NCBI GenBank assembly: GCA_017442155.1
Contig: JAFSAU010000025.1
Coordinates: 1 to 50,303 of the forward strand
Direction: 5' to 3'
DNA: 50,303 nt
Origin: Clostridia bacterium
GTDB taxonomy: Bacteria > Bacillota > Clostridia > UMGS1883 > UMGS1540
Under the pieces are notes generated by a model, which worked only from the letters and a program-made list of their open reading frames with translations, searched no databases and was not told where the DNA came from. This document shows, one piece after another, positions 17,279-26,251 of the stretch. Position numbers and translations under genes: made by a program. Every line of letters begins with the position of its first letter. The first letter of the stretch is position 1.

Positions 17279-18907
17279 TTATTTTTCAATCTGCTTTTTT
17301 ACAACACTTTCGCCGCAGTACATCTGTCGCAGCTTCGGCTTTTCAATCTTTCCTGTAGGATTCCTCGGCACATCCGCAAAGATAATTTTCCGCGGACGTT
17401 TATACCGGGGCAAGCCCTCGCAGAAGGCGTTAATATCATCCTCTGTACAGGTGCTCCCGGGTTGCAGCTCAATGATTGCCGCCGCAATTTCACCGAGCCG
17501 GTCATCCGGCAACCCGATTACGGCTACATCCTTGATTTCACGGCTTGCCCGCAGGAAATCCTCAATCTGCACCGGGTACAAATTTTCGCCGCCGGTAATG
17601 ATAACATCCTTCTTGCGGTCCACAAGGAAGATAAAACCGTCCTCATCTTCCATGGCCATGTCACCCGTATAAAGCCAGCCATCATGGAGCACTGCTTTCG
17701 TCGCAACCTCATCCCGATAATAGCATTTCATAACGCCCGGCCCTTTTACCGCAAGCTCGCCGACCTCACCACGGGCAACCGTGTTACCGTTTTCATCGAT
17801 TATTTTTGTTTCCCAGCCGTAGCCTGCAATACCGATAGCACCTACCTTATGGATGTTTTCCACACCCAGATGAACACAGCCGGGACCGATGGACTCGCTG
17901 AGTCCGTAATTTGTATCGTAATCATGGGACGGGAACCGCTCCTTCCAGCGTTTTATCAGGCTGGGCGGTACAGGCTGGGCACCAATATGCATCAGCCGCC
18001 AGGGTGAAAGATCATATTCTTCCATATGTACATCGCCCCGGTCAATGGCATCCAGAATATCCTGAGCCCACGGCACTAAAAGCCATACAATCGTTGCCTT
18101 TTCCTCGGAAGCCGCCTTTAAAATCCAGCGGGGCTTTACGCCGCGGAGAAGCACTGCCTTTCCGCCCACAAGGAAGCTGCCAAACCAGTGCATCTTGGCC
18201 CCCGTATGGTAAAGGGGCGGTATGCACAAAAACACATCGTCCTTAGTTTGCCCATGGTGCTTGTTTTCTGTAATACAGGAGGACATCAAACTGCGGTGTG
18301 TGTGCAAAATTGCCTTCGGGAAACCGGTTGTACCGGAGGAAAAATAGATTGCCGCATCATCCTCTTCCGTTAAATCCGCATCGGTAAATTCCGGCGCATA
18401 GTCTGCAAGCGCACCGCGGTAATTCGTTGCATATCCGGGGGATACACCTCCGACAAAAATATAGCTTTTTACATTTGTCATTTTTTCCCGGACTGCATCC
18501 ACTCGTTCGGTAAATTCCGGCCCGAAAATCAAAACATCCACCTCTGCAAGACCGCAGCAGTACTCGATTTCATTGGCCGCATAGCGGAAATTCATAGGAA
18601 CAGCCAGTGCTCCGGTTTTCAATATCCCGAAATATATAGGAAGCCATTCAATACAGTTCATAAGAAGAATTGCCACCTTACTGCCCTTCCGCACACCCAT
18701 GCCGGTAAGTACATTTGCAAAGCGGCAGGCATCCGCATCAAACTTTTTCCATGTAATTTCTCTGCGCCCCACCGCACGGGCCGTCGGCTCCACCAGTTCA
18801 AACTCGCGCCAGGTCTGCTTTTCCTGCACCTCGGGGCTGATTTCAACCAGTGCCGTATCCTCGCCGAACTTTGCGGCGTTTTCTCTCAAAACTTCTGTAA
18901 TAATCAT
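17279..18907 (-). CDS. AMP-dependent acyl-CoA synthetase / ligase
   Basis: The 542-residue enzyme belongs to the ANL superfamily. YFSSGTTGFPKAILHTH is the AMP-binding P-loop, NYGLSES is motif A5, GWLYTGDMA is the hinge-side motif, and NPTGKIEKPKLR carries the catalytic lysine. It would activate a carboxylic acid as acyl-AMP and transfer it to CoA. The chain-length preference cannot be read from the sequence. It has its own promoter and stands alone, facing the nucleoside hydrolase operon and divergent from murA. Confidence 0.9.
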   Translation of the reverse strand: MIITEVLRENAAKFGEDTALVEISPEVQEKQTWREFELVEPTARAVGRREITWKKFDADACRFANVLTGMGVRKGSKVAILLMNCIEWLPIYFGILKTGALAVPMNFRYAANEIEYCCGLAEVDVLIFGPEFTERVDAVREKMTNVKSYIFVGGVSPGYATNYRGALADYAPEFTDADLTEEDDAAIYFSSGTTGFPKAILHTHRSLMSSCITENKHHGQTKDDVFLCIPPLYHTGAKMHWFGSFLVGGKAVLLRGVKPRWILKAASEEKATIVWLLVPWAQDILDAIDRGDVHMEEYDLSPWRLMHIGAQPVPPSLIKRWKERFPSHDYDTNYGLSESIGPGCVHLGVENIHKVGAIGIAGYGWETKIIDENGNTVARGEVGELAVKGPGVMKCYYRDEVATKAVLHDGWLYTGDMAMEDEDGFIFLVDRKKDVIITGGENLYPVQIEDFLRASREIKDVAVIGLPDDRLGEIAAAIIELQPGSTCTEDDINAFCEGLPRYKRPRKIIFADVPRNPTGKIEKPKLRQMYCGESVVKKQIEK

Positions 18908-18950
18908 TTCTACCGTCCTTCCGTACTGCTCATATGTATATATGTTTTAT

Positions 18951-18979
18951 ATTATACCGCAAAAAAACAAACTTGTAAA
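18951..18979 (-). promoter_or_regulatory. Sigma-A promoter of the acyl-CoA synthetase gene
   Basis: On the minus strand, TTTACA (plus 18974-18979) and TATAAT (plus 18951-18956) are separated by 17 bases. Confidence 0.8.
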
Positions 18980-19138
18980 TACATTTGGGTGAATTTCCGA
19001 AAATATTTCGCATACTTTCCTGTGTGTTGCACAATCTAATAAAAAGTATATCCTCCGTATCCGTTTTTTCAAATACCTTGTCCGCCCACAATAAGGTATT
19101 CCTTCTGTTTTGTGGGCAGAAAGGCTTTGCATTTCCAT

Positions 19139-20395
19139 ATGTCTGAAATTATTATCCGTCCCCGCGGGCCGCTACGGGGCACTGTCCGTGTCAGCGGCGC
19201 AAAAAACGCGGCTCTTCCCATCCTTGCCGCATCCCTTTTAGGCACATCGAATACACTTCTGCACGATATTCCGCCCCTTTCCGATGTGGAAAATATGCTG
19301 GAAATTCTTCGGAAGCTGGGCTGTCGGATTTCTCTTCCCGCAGAGGGTAGCGTGGAAATTTCAGCCGGACATATCACCTCGCAGGAAGCGTCCTTCGAGG
19401 ACACCGCGCGCCTCCGTGCCTCCTTCCTTGTGGCCGGGCCACTTCTGGCACGTTTCGGCAAGTGTCGCATTGCTCTGCCCGGCGGTTGTAAAATCGGCAG
19501 TCGGCCGGTCGATTTGCATCTCAAAGGCTTTGCTGCGCTCGGTGCCGCGGTATCCGTCCGTCACGGCTATGTGGAAGCAGAATGTCCGAGGCTTCGCGGT
19601 GCCGGAATTTATCTGGATTTTCCCAGCGTGGGAGCAACAGAAAACATTATGATGGCCGCCTCCCTTGCCGATGGCCAGACGGTAATTGAAAACGCGGCTG
19701 TGGAGCCGGAAATTTCTGACCTTGCCACCTTTCTCGGCCGGATGGGTGCACAGGTCCGGGGTGCAGGAACGGATACCATAAAAATCACCGGTGTCCCCTC
19801 CCTCTCCGGTGCTGAGCACACTATCATTCCCGACAGAATTGAAGCCGGAACCTTTATGGTTGCCGCAGCCATTACAGGCGGCGGGGTGCAGGTGAAAAAT
19901 ATTGTGCCGGAGCATTTAAAACCGCTGACAGCTAAAATGCGGGAAATGGGCGTCCGGATTCAGGAAACGGCCTCGGCCGCACTGGTGGAGGCCGGTGAAG
20001 AGCTTTTCCCTACGGATATCAAAACACTGCCCTTTCCGGGCTTTCCCACGGACATGCAATCGCAGCTGTGTGCACTGATGACGCGTGCCGCCGGAACGGG
20101 CATTATTACAGAAACGGTATTTGAAAACCGGTTTATGTATGTGGAAGAGCTGAAACGCATGGGCGCAGATATCACAATCGAGGGACGGGCCGCCGTCGTA
20201 AAAGGAAAAAGACCACTGATGGGAACAGCGGTCTCCGCAACGGATCTTCGGGCCGGGGCGGCTCTGGTACTTGCAGGCCTATGCGCAGAAGGCGAAACCC
20301 GGGTGCAAAATGCCGACCACATTTTCCGCGGATATGCAAGCCTTCCCGAAAAACTGCGGCGGCTGGGGGCAGATATAGAAGTGCAACATGGTTAA
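19139..20395 (+). CDS. murA: UDP-N-acetylglucosamine 1-carboxyvinyltransferase
   Basis: The 418-residue enzyme performs the first committed step of peptidoglycan synthesis, adding enolpyruvate from PEP to UDP-GlcNAc in the cytoplasm. SGAKNAALP contains the catalytic Lys22, and [15 protein letters not shown] contains Cys117, the equivalent of E. coli Cys115 and the fosfomycin target; its presence predicts normal fosfomycin sensitivity at the target. The ATG at 19139 begins [10 protein letters not shown], like other MurA proteins. A GTG at 19112 would add nine atypical residues. No strong ribosome site precedes the ATG (only AAGG about 15 bases away). The gene stands alone. Confidence 0.95.
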   Translation: MSEIIIRPRGPLRGTVRVSGAKNAALPILAASLLGTSNTLLHDIPPLSDVENMLEILRKLGCRISLPAEGSVEISAGHITSQEASFEDTARLRASFLVAGPLLARFGKCRIALPGGCKIGSRPVDLHLKGFAALGAAVSVRHGYVEAECPRLRGAGIYLDFPSVGATENIMMAASLADGQTVIENAAVEPEISDLATFLGRMGAQVRGAGTDTIKITGVPSLSGAEHTIIPDRIEAGTFMVAAAITGGGVQVKNIVPEHLKPLTAKMREMGVRIQETASAALVEAGEELFPTDIKTLPFPGFPTDMQSQLCALMTRAAGTGIITETVFENRFMYVEELKRMGADITIEGRAAVVKGKRPLMGTAVSATDLRAGAALVLAGLCAEGETRVQNADHIFRGYASLPEKLRRLGADIEVQHG

Positions 20396-20483
20396 AAATA
20401 TCCGCTTTATGCTTTTCCTTTTTGACTACGCTTTCACTCGGTGGTTGCATTAACACCTTTCCGGTCGAATTTGGGCATGGAAA

Positions 20484-20508
20484 AAGCACCATGCTGCGCA
20501 TAATGCTT
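20484..20508 (-). terminator. Terminator of the XRE regulator gene
   Basis: On the minus strand, AAGCA and ATGC pair with GCAT and TGCTT around a three-base loop, and the hairpin runs into TTTTT. It also sits after murA on the other strand but has no T-run in that direction. Confidence 0.6.
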
Positions 20509-20542
20509 ACTCTACTCTATAGGAAAGAGAATCTGTCTTTTT

Positions 20543-20887
20543 CTATTCGTCTCCCAAAAGCATTTCCATTCTTTCTTCAATCCGGATTTTATTTTCCGCT
20601 GTCAGACGGCGGTATTTTTCTATCAGCTCAAATTCCTTTTTGTGCCTATTTTCGATACTTTCTACCCGTTGCAAGGGCGTATCATCATTCGTGAGCCCCA
20701 CGATAAAATCGGCAGAAGTATGCAAAGCGACCGCCATTTTCGCAATAATTTCTGCCCGGGGTTCGCATTTACAGTGAATGTATTTATAAAGACTCTGCTT
20801 GGAAATTCCACATTTTTCCGCAAGCTCTGTTTGCTTCATATCTGCGCTTTCCATTAGATACACTAATCGTTCTCCCACAGAGGACAT
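20543..20887 (-). CDS. XRE-family helix-turn-helix repressor
   Basis: This 114-residue protein has an N-terminal Cro/CI-type helix-turn-helix (residues about 5-65: KQTELAEKCGISKQSLYKYI). The C-terminal half is charged and helical (about 70-114), probably for dimerisation. The ribosome site AGGATGAGAAG precedes ATG at 20887. It is divergent from the 1339-residue surface protein gene, and the shared 154-base region contains three copies of GTAAACAAAA (one inverted). It therefore probably represses both itself and that gene. The regulator is of the short two-part kind often found with mobile or phase-dependent genes, but no recombinase is nearby. Confidence 0.88.
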   Translation of the reverse strand: MSSVGERLVYLMESADMKQTELAEKCGISKQSLYKYIHCKCEPRAEIIAKMAVALHTSADFIVGLTNDDTPLQRVESIENRHKKEFELIEKYRRLTAENKIRIEERMEMLLGDE

Positions 20888-20922
20888 AACTTCTCATCCT
20901 TTTTTCTTTTTATTATATATAA

Positions 20923-20984
20923 TTTTGTTTACCTTTTGTTGAAAGTAAACAAAAATGTGTAAAAACTATTGACAGTAAACAAAA
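20923..20984. promoter_or_regulatory. Operator repeats for the XRE repressor
   Basis: TTTTGTTTAC (20923-20932) is the exact inverse of GTAAACAAAA at 20945-20954. A third copy, 20975-20984, starts directly after the -35 box of the rightward promoter and is 30 bases from the second, about three helical turns. Binding there would block RNA polymerase. Confidence 0.7.
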
Positions 20985-20997
20985 GTTGATATATAAT
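20969..20997 (+). promoter_or_regulatory. Consensus sigma-A promoter of the 1339-residue surface protein gene
   Basis: TTGACA (20969-20974) and TATAAT (20992-20997) are separated by 17 bases, a perfect match to consensus. A strong promoter of this kind usually needs repression, fitting the operator copy in its spacer. Confidence 0.9.
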
Positions 20998-21041
20998 GCA
21001 GGACGATAAACTTTTTTTCATACAGAAAGGAAAGATGGATA

Positions 21042-24000
21042 ATGAAAAAATGGTTAAGTGTACTTCTTGTACTGTGTAGCCTAATCTCCGCCCTGCCTAC
21101 GTTTCCGGCCGCGGCAGCAGATGCCGTCCCGGACGCCAGCGTCTTTTTGAAACAGAGCGGCGAAGGGGGATCTTGCACATTAACCTCTGTAACCATGCTA
21201 TTACGAAGAAAGGCCTACCTAGACGGAAATTCCTACTGGAGCTCCATTGTAAAGAATGCAGTCCGCTCCACCGCAACTTTGGACGGGTTGTCCCTCCGCT
21301 GGGATTTTACCTACGCCGGAATGCGGGTACAAAATGGCTCCTTTGGTAATATGAACCGGACACAAAAGAAGGATAAACTAATTTCCTTACTCCGTGCCCA
21401 TCCTGAAGGAATTTTGATTTACATGTACGGTACAGGCTTGGTAACGCATGGTATTTTAGCCACCGATTATGATGCCGCTTCCGGTACCATTTACTGTTCT
21501 GACCCGGCGGACGGAATTGCAAAGGGACGCATTCCCTTGACCCGTGCCTATCTCACCGGCAATACACAGGATGACCGTATCGGTAACCTTTGCTCTTACT
21601 GGTATGTATCGAGCGGACGCTGTAATCTTACGGCACCGGCAGTTGTCCCGAACGCACATGCCCACGCCTATAGCTACGCCAATGATTCCGCCCATCCGCA
21701 CGCAGAATATAAGCACTGCAGCTGCGGACACAAGGCTTATACCGGAAAAAACATGTTGCAGACCGCCTGTGCAGCCTGTTATCCCGTAGGTGGCGTCAAT
21801 CTGACCCGTTCCTTTGAAAAAACAAAAGGGACTGCCGTTTTTTACCGCAACGCCGTCAGCAATGCCACAAGCTATACGCTAAAGCTTTACCGAAGTGGCA
21901 GTCTGTATAATACGTATTCCATGTCCTCGGAAAGCTATTCCGTTTCCGGGCTTCCCGGTGGCGCTTATACTGCCACGCTCTATGCCAAAAACGACAAAAC
22001 CGGCGAGGAACGGTACGGCAGCTGCCCTGCCTTTGAAATGGCGAATACGTATGCCGTAAGCTTTGACGCAAACGGCGGTACGAGCGCCCCGGCGGTGCAG
22101 ACAAAAGTGGAGGATATTTCTCTGACGCTTACGTTTTCCAAGCCCACATGTGCACATTATATTTTCAAAGGCTGGGCTACAAGCAAAAATGCGATTGAAG
22201 CTCGGTATCAGCCCGGTGATACGTATACGAAAAATGTAAAAATCACGCTGTACGCCGTCTGGGAGCCGGAAACCTACACAATTCATTTTGATGCAAACGG
22301 CGGCAAGGGAGAACTGGAGGACGTAACAATTACATACGGCGATACAATCCGTATGCCCAATACTCTTGTGCAGGATTACTGCTATCTCAAGGGTTGGTCG
22401 GCAAATAAGAATGCGACCGAGCCGGACTATCGACTGGGCGTAGATTACAAATTATCCGCCAATACCACGCTGTACCCCGTCTGGGGACAAAGCACCTGGG
22501 GCGGCGATGTTTCTTCTTCACTGGCCGGCTCCGGTACAGAAACCGATCCCTACAAGATTTCGACTGCGGCCGACCTTGCCTACCTTGCACATAAGGTGAA
22601 TAACCAGACCACTGCCCCGACCTATGAATATTATCAGCTTACCGATAACATTACCCTGGCTTACTCCGAATGGACGCCTATCGGAATCGGTGTCGGCGAA
22701 AAATACTTCTACGGCTCTTTTGACGGCAATGGCTATACCGTTTCCGACCTGTATATCACACAGCCAAACGAAGGCTATATCGGTCTTTTCGGATATGCAA
22801 AAGACAGTGCGATTAAAAATATGACCATAACCGGGGCGATTGAAAATATTTCTCTTACAGATGATCATTTATGCATTGGTGGTATCGTTGGATATTCTAG
22901 TTTCTCTGATTCTCTGCTGCAAAATCTATCTGCTCGATATTTTAACTTCAGCGTAAATTACACCAGTATATTTAATAGCGATTCCCCTGCTTTTGGTTAT
23001 GGATGTGTAGGAGCTGTTGTTGGTTATGCGGAAGGGAACATAGTAGATTGTACTGCTATTGATTGTCATGTCAATTGCCAAAATGGGAGATTTAATATAG
23101 GTATGATAGTAGGATATACTACCGGTGAAGTCATTAGCTGCATTGCCAATGCGAGCGAGGGCGGACTTTTTAGTGGATCTTTCTTTGGGACTATTGGTGG
23201 GTTATGCGGTTATGCAAAGAAAATTGAACAATGTAGCGTAAAGGCTCCATATTTTTGCAAAAACTTAAGCTTGCCAAGCACTTCTCGAATTGGAGGTTTG
23301 GCTGGCGAAGCGACTTCAATAAAAGCATGCAATGTTTCTTTCAATGATTCTTCTCAAAACAGCATATCTGTTACAGGTGGCTGGATTGTAACTGTCGGTG
23401 GAATAGCCGGAAGCGCAACTTCGATTCATGACTGTAAGTTTGACGGGAATTCCATCGTCGCATCTTCGAACGGAGACAACGGCACAGCTACTTCTCCCAT
23501 CGTAGCAGTAGGAGGGCTTGTAGGAAATGTATTTTTTACAAATATAGTTTACGAAGAGGGGTATTTACGTAATTTTATAAATATAAATGGTGAAATATCT
23601 GGATCAGGGTTAATGCATGTAGCCGTCGGAGGGATTATTGGTGAAACTTCACGTTCCCCTTCTGCAGCAGAGGTTGTTAAAGCACAAAACATAATTGCTG
23701 TTGCAGACTCTGTAACAGCTTCAACGACCGGTAACGGATACAAATCATACGCCGGCAATATCGTCGGATATAACGAAGCTAATTTATCATTAAACAACAC
23801 CTATTATAATTCCGAAATGAGCGTGGAGTCCTCTACAAACACAATAGTCACCAGTGGCACAGCGCGGTCACAGAAAACACTGAATGTTTCCTTTTACACG
23901 AACGTGCTCGGGCTTACACCGTATACCTCTTTAGCGAATGTCAGCGCGGACAGCAGTGCCGTATGGGTGCTGAAAAACGGCGAGCTGCCGGAATTATACT

Positions 24001-25061
24001 ATAACTGTCTCAACGATATTACGGTTTCGGAGGGCATCGAAAACGGTACTATTTCCGTAGATAAAGCGCAGGCGGTGGACGGTGAGATTGTCACGGTAAC
24101 GGCCACTCCCGCTGCCGGCTATGTCCTGAACAAAATCTATGTAAACGGCGTTGAAATCGCCGGCACCACCTTTGAAACCAATGGCAAATCCGATGTATTT
24201 GCCACCTTTGCCGAGGAAATTCCGGCGTACTCCATAAGTGTTACCGCTGATGCCAACGCCACGGCTACGCTTATAAATGCGGATGCAGTTTCTCTCCAAT
24301 CGCTTGGTAGCACCAGCCTTTCGGCAAGCGACGGCGATGAAATCCGGATAAACACGGCCGCCAACACGGACTACACAGTAGATGCCCTGTATGTCAACGG
24401 CAAAGAAATTGCGGGTGACAGCTTTATATTAGAAGCCGATTCCGTGGTTACCATGACCGTAACGGACATCGGCACCGATATTTCAGCGACAACCGGAAAC
24501 GCAGAAGATGTGAGCGATTATTTTGCCACCCTCAGCGGCTCGGTTTCCGATACAGACGAGGGAACAGCAAGATATATCCGCTACTGGCGGGCCGATGCCC
24601 CGGACGCCGTGTATACCACAGCAGTGGAAGAGGGCGGCGGCACATATTCTGCCACGGTCTTTGATTTGGAAGCAGAAACCACCTACTGCTACCAGATGAC
24701 AGAGCATGGTGAAATCAAATCCTTCACCACTTGTGCAGCGCCGGACAGCGATAGCTTTGCGGATACACCCGTTGGGACGCCGTCCGTCACCGTCTCTGTC
24801 TGTCGAAAGACGGCGGATGGTTACACGCTTTCCATCGAAAGCACAGAGCCACTTCCGGAGGGGATTATTCTTATCGGATTGTACACCGGCAAAAATGAAT
24901 TGATAACTATGAAACAGATAAATTGTGACGGAAGCTCCTCTTACACCGCCACCCTTCCCTTCAGAGGTGCTGCCATGTACGCCAAGGTCTTTGTATGGAA
25001 TGCCACCGGCGGCATGAAGCCTCTCGGTGGAGCGGAACGAATTGCAGTTACAATAGAATAA
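21042..25061 (+). CDS. Secreted surface protein: cysteine-peptidase-like domain, InlB repeats, GLUG region
   Basis: The 1339-residue protein has a signal peptide (1-26). Residues about 30-205 resemble C39/papain-like cysteine peptidases, with Cys45 (GGSCTLTSVTMLL) and His136 (VTHGILATDYD) as candidate catalytic pair. Two InlB B-repeat (Flg_new) modules follow (about 345-405 and 415-485, each opening FDANGGT or FDANGGK and closing YAVWEP or YPVWG). A GLUG-type right-handed repeat region runs to about 960 (SFDGNGYTVSDLYI opens it), then repeat domains with VNGVEIAG-type segments, and a C terminus ending KVFVWNATGGMKPLGGAER. No SLH or LPXTG is visible. Codons in the stretch 22850-23830 are much richer in A and T than the flanks. 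The pattern suggests an adhesin or host/neighbour-interaction protein; no function is assigned. Confidence 0.85.
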   Translation: MKKWLSVLLVLCSLISALPTFPAAAADAVPDASVFLKQSGEGGSCTLTSVTMLLRRKAYLDGNSYWSSIVKNAVRSTATLDGLSLRWDFTYAGMRVQNGSFGNMNRTQKKDKLISLLRAHPEGILIYMYGTGLVTHGILATDYDAASGTIYCSDPADGIAKGRIPLTRAYLTGNTQDDRIGNLCSYWYVSSGRCNLTAPAVVPNAHAHAYSYANDSAHPHAEYKHCSCGHKAYTGKNMLQTACAACYPVGGVNLTRSFEKTKGTAVFYRNAVSNATSYTLKLYRSGSLYNTYSMSSESYSVSGLPGGAYTATLYAKNDKTGEERYGSCPAFEMANTYAVSFDANGGTSAPAVQTKVEDISLTLTFSKPTCAHYIFKGWATSKNAIEARYQPGDTYTKNVKITLYAVWEPETYTIHFDANGGKGELEDVTITYGDTIRMPNTLVQDYCYLKGWSANKNATEPDYRLGVDYKLSANTTLYPVWGQSTWGGDVSSSLAGSGTETDPYKISTAADLAYLAHKVNNQTTAPTYEYYQLTDNITLAYSEWTPIGIGVGEKYFYGSFDGNGYTVSDLYITQPNEGYIGLFGYAKDSAIKNMTITGAIENISLTDDHLCIGGIVGYSSFSDSLLQNLSARYFNFSVNYTSIFNSDSPAFGYGCVGAVVGYAEGNIVDCTAIDCHVNCQNGRFNIGMIVGYTTGEVISCIANASEGGLFSGSFFGTIGGLCGYAKKIEQCSVKAPYFCKNLSLPSTSRIGGLAGEATSIKACNVSFNDSSQNSISVTGGWIVTVGGIAGSATSIHDCKFDGNSIVASSNGDNGTATSPIVAVGGLVGNVFFTNIVYEEGYLRNFININGEISGSGLMHVAVGGIIGETSRSPSAAEVVKAQNIIAVADSVTASTTGNGYKSYAGNIVGYNEANLSLNNTYYNSEMSVESSTNTIVTSGTARSQKTLNVSFYTNVLGLTPYTSLANVSADSSAVWVLKNGELPELYYNCLNDITVSEGIENGTISVDKAQAVDGEIVTVTATPAAGYVLNKIYVNGVEIAGTTFETNGKSDVFATFAEEIPAYSISVTADANATATLINADAVSLQSLGSTSLSASDGDEIRINTAANTDYTVDALYVNGKEIAGDSFILEADSVVTMTVTDIGTDISATTGNAEDVSDYFATLSGSVSDTDEGTARYIRYWRADAPDAVYTTAVEEGGGTYSATVFDLEAETTYCYQMTEHGEIKSFTTCAAPDSDSFADTPVGTPSVTVSVCRKTADGYTLSIESTEPLPEGIILIGLYTGKNELITMKQINCDGSSSYTATLPFRGAAMYAKVFVWNATGGMKPLGGAERIAVTIE

Positions 25062-25074
25062 CGCGACAAATAGA

Positions 25075-25117
25075 GCAGACGGTTCTGCAAAGCAGTGCGG
25101 AAACCGTCTGCTTTTCC
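25075..25117 (+). terminator. Intrinsic terminator of the surface protein gene
   Basis: GCAGACGGTT (25075-25084) pairs with AACCGTCTGC (25102-25111), followed by TTTT. Confidence 0.85.
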
Positions 25118-25309
25118 TTTTGTCTTTTTTCATTTTGTAAAGCGGTTTTGCATATTCTTTTTACCGGACGAAAAACAAAAAAGGCGACGTGCAAGCTCTC
25201 CCCCGGTAATTGCTAATCCGGTATATTTTCGCCAATTATGTTATTTTCAGGAATTTTTTACTGACTTTGTATTGTTTTTGCAAAAATTTTCCTGACTTTT
25301 TGAAAAGGA
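25118..25309. other. Spacer between surface protein gene and D-amino-acid operon
   Basis: No gene is visible in this spacer. TGACTTT occurs at 25262-25268, 25293-25299 and 25311-25317, the last overlapping the -35 box of the operon promoter. These copies may be a weak regulatory signal, but the spacing is irregular (31 and 18 bases). Confidence 0.3.
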
Positions 25310-25338
25310 TTGACTTTTTATTTTGCCGGTGCTATAAT
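25310..25338 (+). promoter_or_regulatory. Sigma-A promoter of the D-amino-acid / 5-oxoprolinase operon
   Basis: TTGACT (25310-25315) and TATAAT (25333-25338) are separated by 17 bases. No convincing terminator was seen in the seven-gene run up to 31740, so one transcript is likely. Confidence 0.85.
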
Positions 25339-25384
25339 GAGGAAAAAACCGGCAGGGGCCGCAGAAAATAAAGGAGTTTTGAAC

Positions 25385-26224
25385 ATGAAAAATCTTGGGT
25401 ATTACAACGGAAAATTTGACGAAATCGAAAATATGACCGTTCCGATGAACGACCGTGTCTGCTATTTCGGCGACGGCGTGTATGACGCCACCAGCAGCCG
25501 CAACTACAAAATATTTGCACTGGATGAGCACATCGACCGCCTCTACAACAGTGCCGCCCTTCTCCGCATTGAAATCGAGCAGACAAAGGAAGAAATGAAA
25601 GCCATTTTAAACGACATGCTTTCCAAAATGGACACCGGCGAAAATTTTGTATACTGGCAGGTTACAAGAGCGACCGCCATGCGCGACCATGTTTTCCCGG
25701 AAGGTGCAAAAAGCAATCTCTGGATCACCATCCGCCACAAAGACGTGATTGATATTTACAAAAAAGTTAAACTGATTACACTGGAGGACACTCGTTTCCT
25801 GCACTGCAATATCAAAACCTTGAATCTTATCCCATCGGTTATCGCCTCCCAGAAGGCAAAAGAAGCCGGCTGTGATGAAGCCGTTCTGCACAGAGGGGAC
25901 AGAGTTACGGAATGTGCGCACAGCAACGTACATATTATAAAAGACGGTATCTTTATGACCGCCCCCACCGACCATCTCATTCTGCCCGGTATCGCCCGTG
26001 CTCACCTTATCAAGGCCTGCAAAAAGCTGGGTATTGCCGTGGATGAAACGCCGTTTACAGTGGATGAGCTGATGAACGCTGACGAGGTTATTGTTTCTTC
26101 TGCCAGCACCTTTGGCCGCAGTGCCTCGGAAATCGACGGCAAGCCCGTCGGCGGCAAGGCACCCGAGCTTCTTAAAAAGCTGCAGGATGAAGTTATGCGC
26201 GAATTTTACGAGGAAACAGAATAA
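25385..26224 (+). CDS. dat: D-amino-acid transaminase (class IV aminotransferase)
   Basis: The 279-residue PLP enzyme interconverts D-alanine plus 2-oxoglutarate with pyruvate plus D-glutamate. Lys144 (CNIKTLNLIPSVIASQKA) is the Schiff-base lysine, at the position known for Bacillus D-amino-acid transaminases. CYFGDGVYDA and FVYWQVTRATAMRDH match the family. The ATG at 25385 follows AAAGGAG; an ORF start at 25310 would lie inside the promoter. First gene of the operon, so D-glutamate supply stands at its head. A class IV branched-chain enzyme is the alternative, but gene context favours D-amino acids. Confidence 0.9.
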   Translation: MKNLGYYNGKFDEIENMTVPMNDRVCYFGDGVYDATSSRNYKIFALDEHIDRLYNSAALLRIEIEQTKEEMKAILNDMLSKMDTGENFVYWQVTRATAMRDHVFPEGAKSNLWITIRHKDVIDIYKKVKLITLEDTRFLHCNIKTLNLIPSVIASQKAKEAGCDEAVLHRGDRVTECAHSNVHIIKDGIFMTAPTDHLILPGIARAHLIKACKKLGIAVDETPFTVDELMNADEVIVSSASTFGRSASEIDGKPVGGKAPELLKKLQDEVMREFYEETE

Positions 26225-26251
26225 AAGAATCTGTAGTAGGGAGAAATACAT

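Noticed and set aside
20172..20501. A 109-codon minus-strand frame between murA and the XRE gene
   Set aside because: Mostly antisense to murA, no ribosome site, and it crosses the XRE terminator.
21042..25061. A secreted bacteriocin or NRPS-type system around the peptidase-like domain
   Set aside because: The C39-like fold suggested a bacteriocin transporter, but there is no ABC transporter, precursor peptide or adenylation domain nearby. The rest is adhesin-like repeats.
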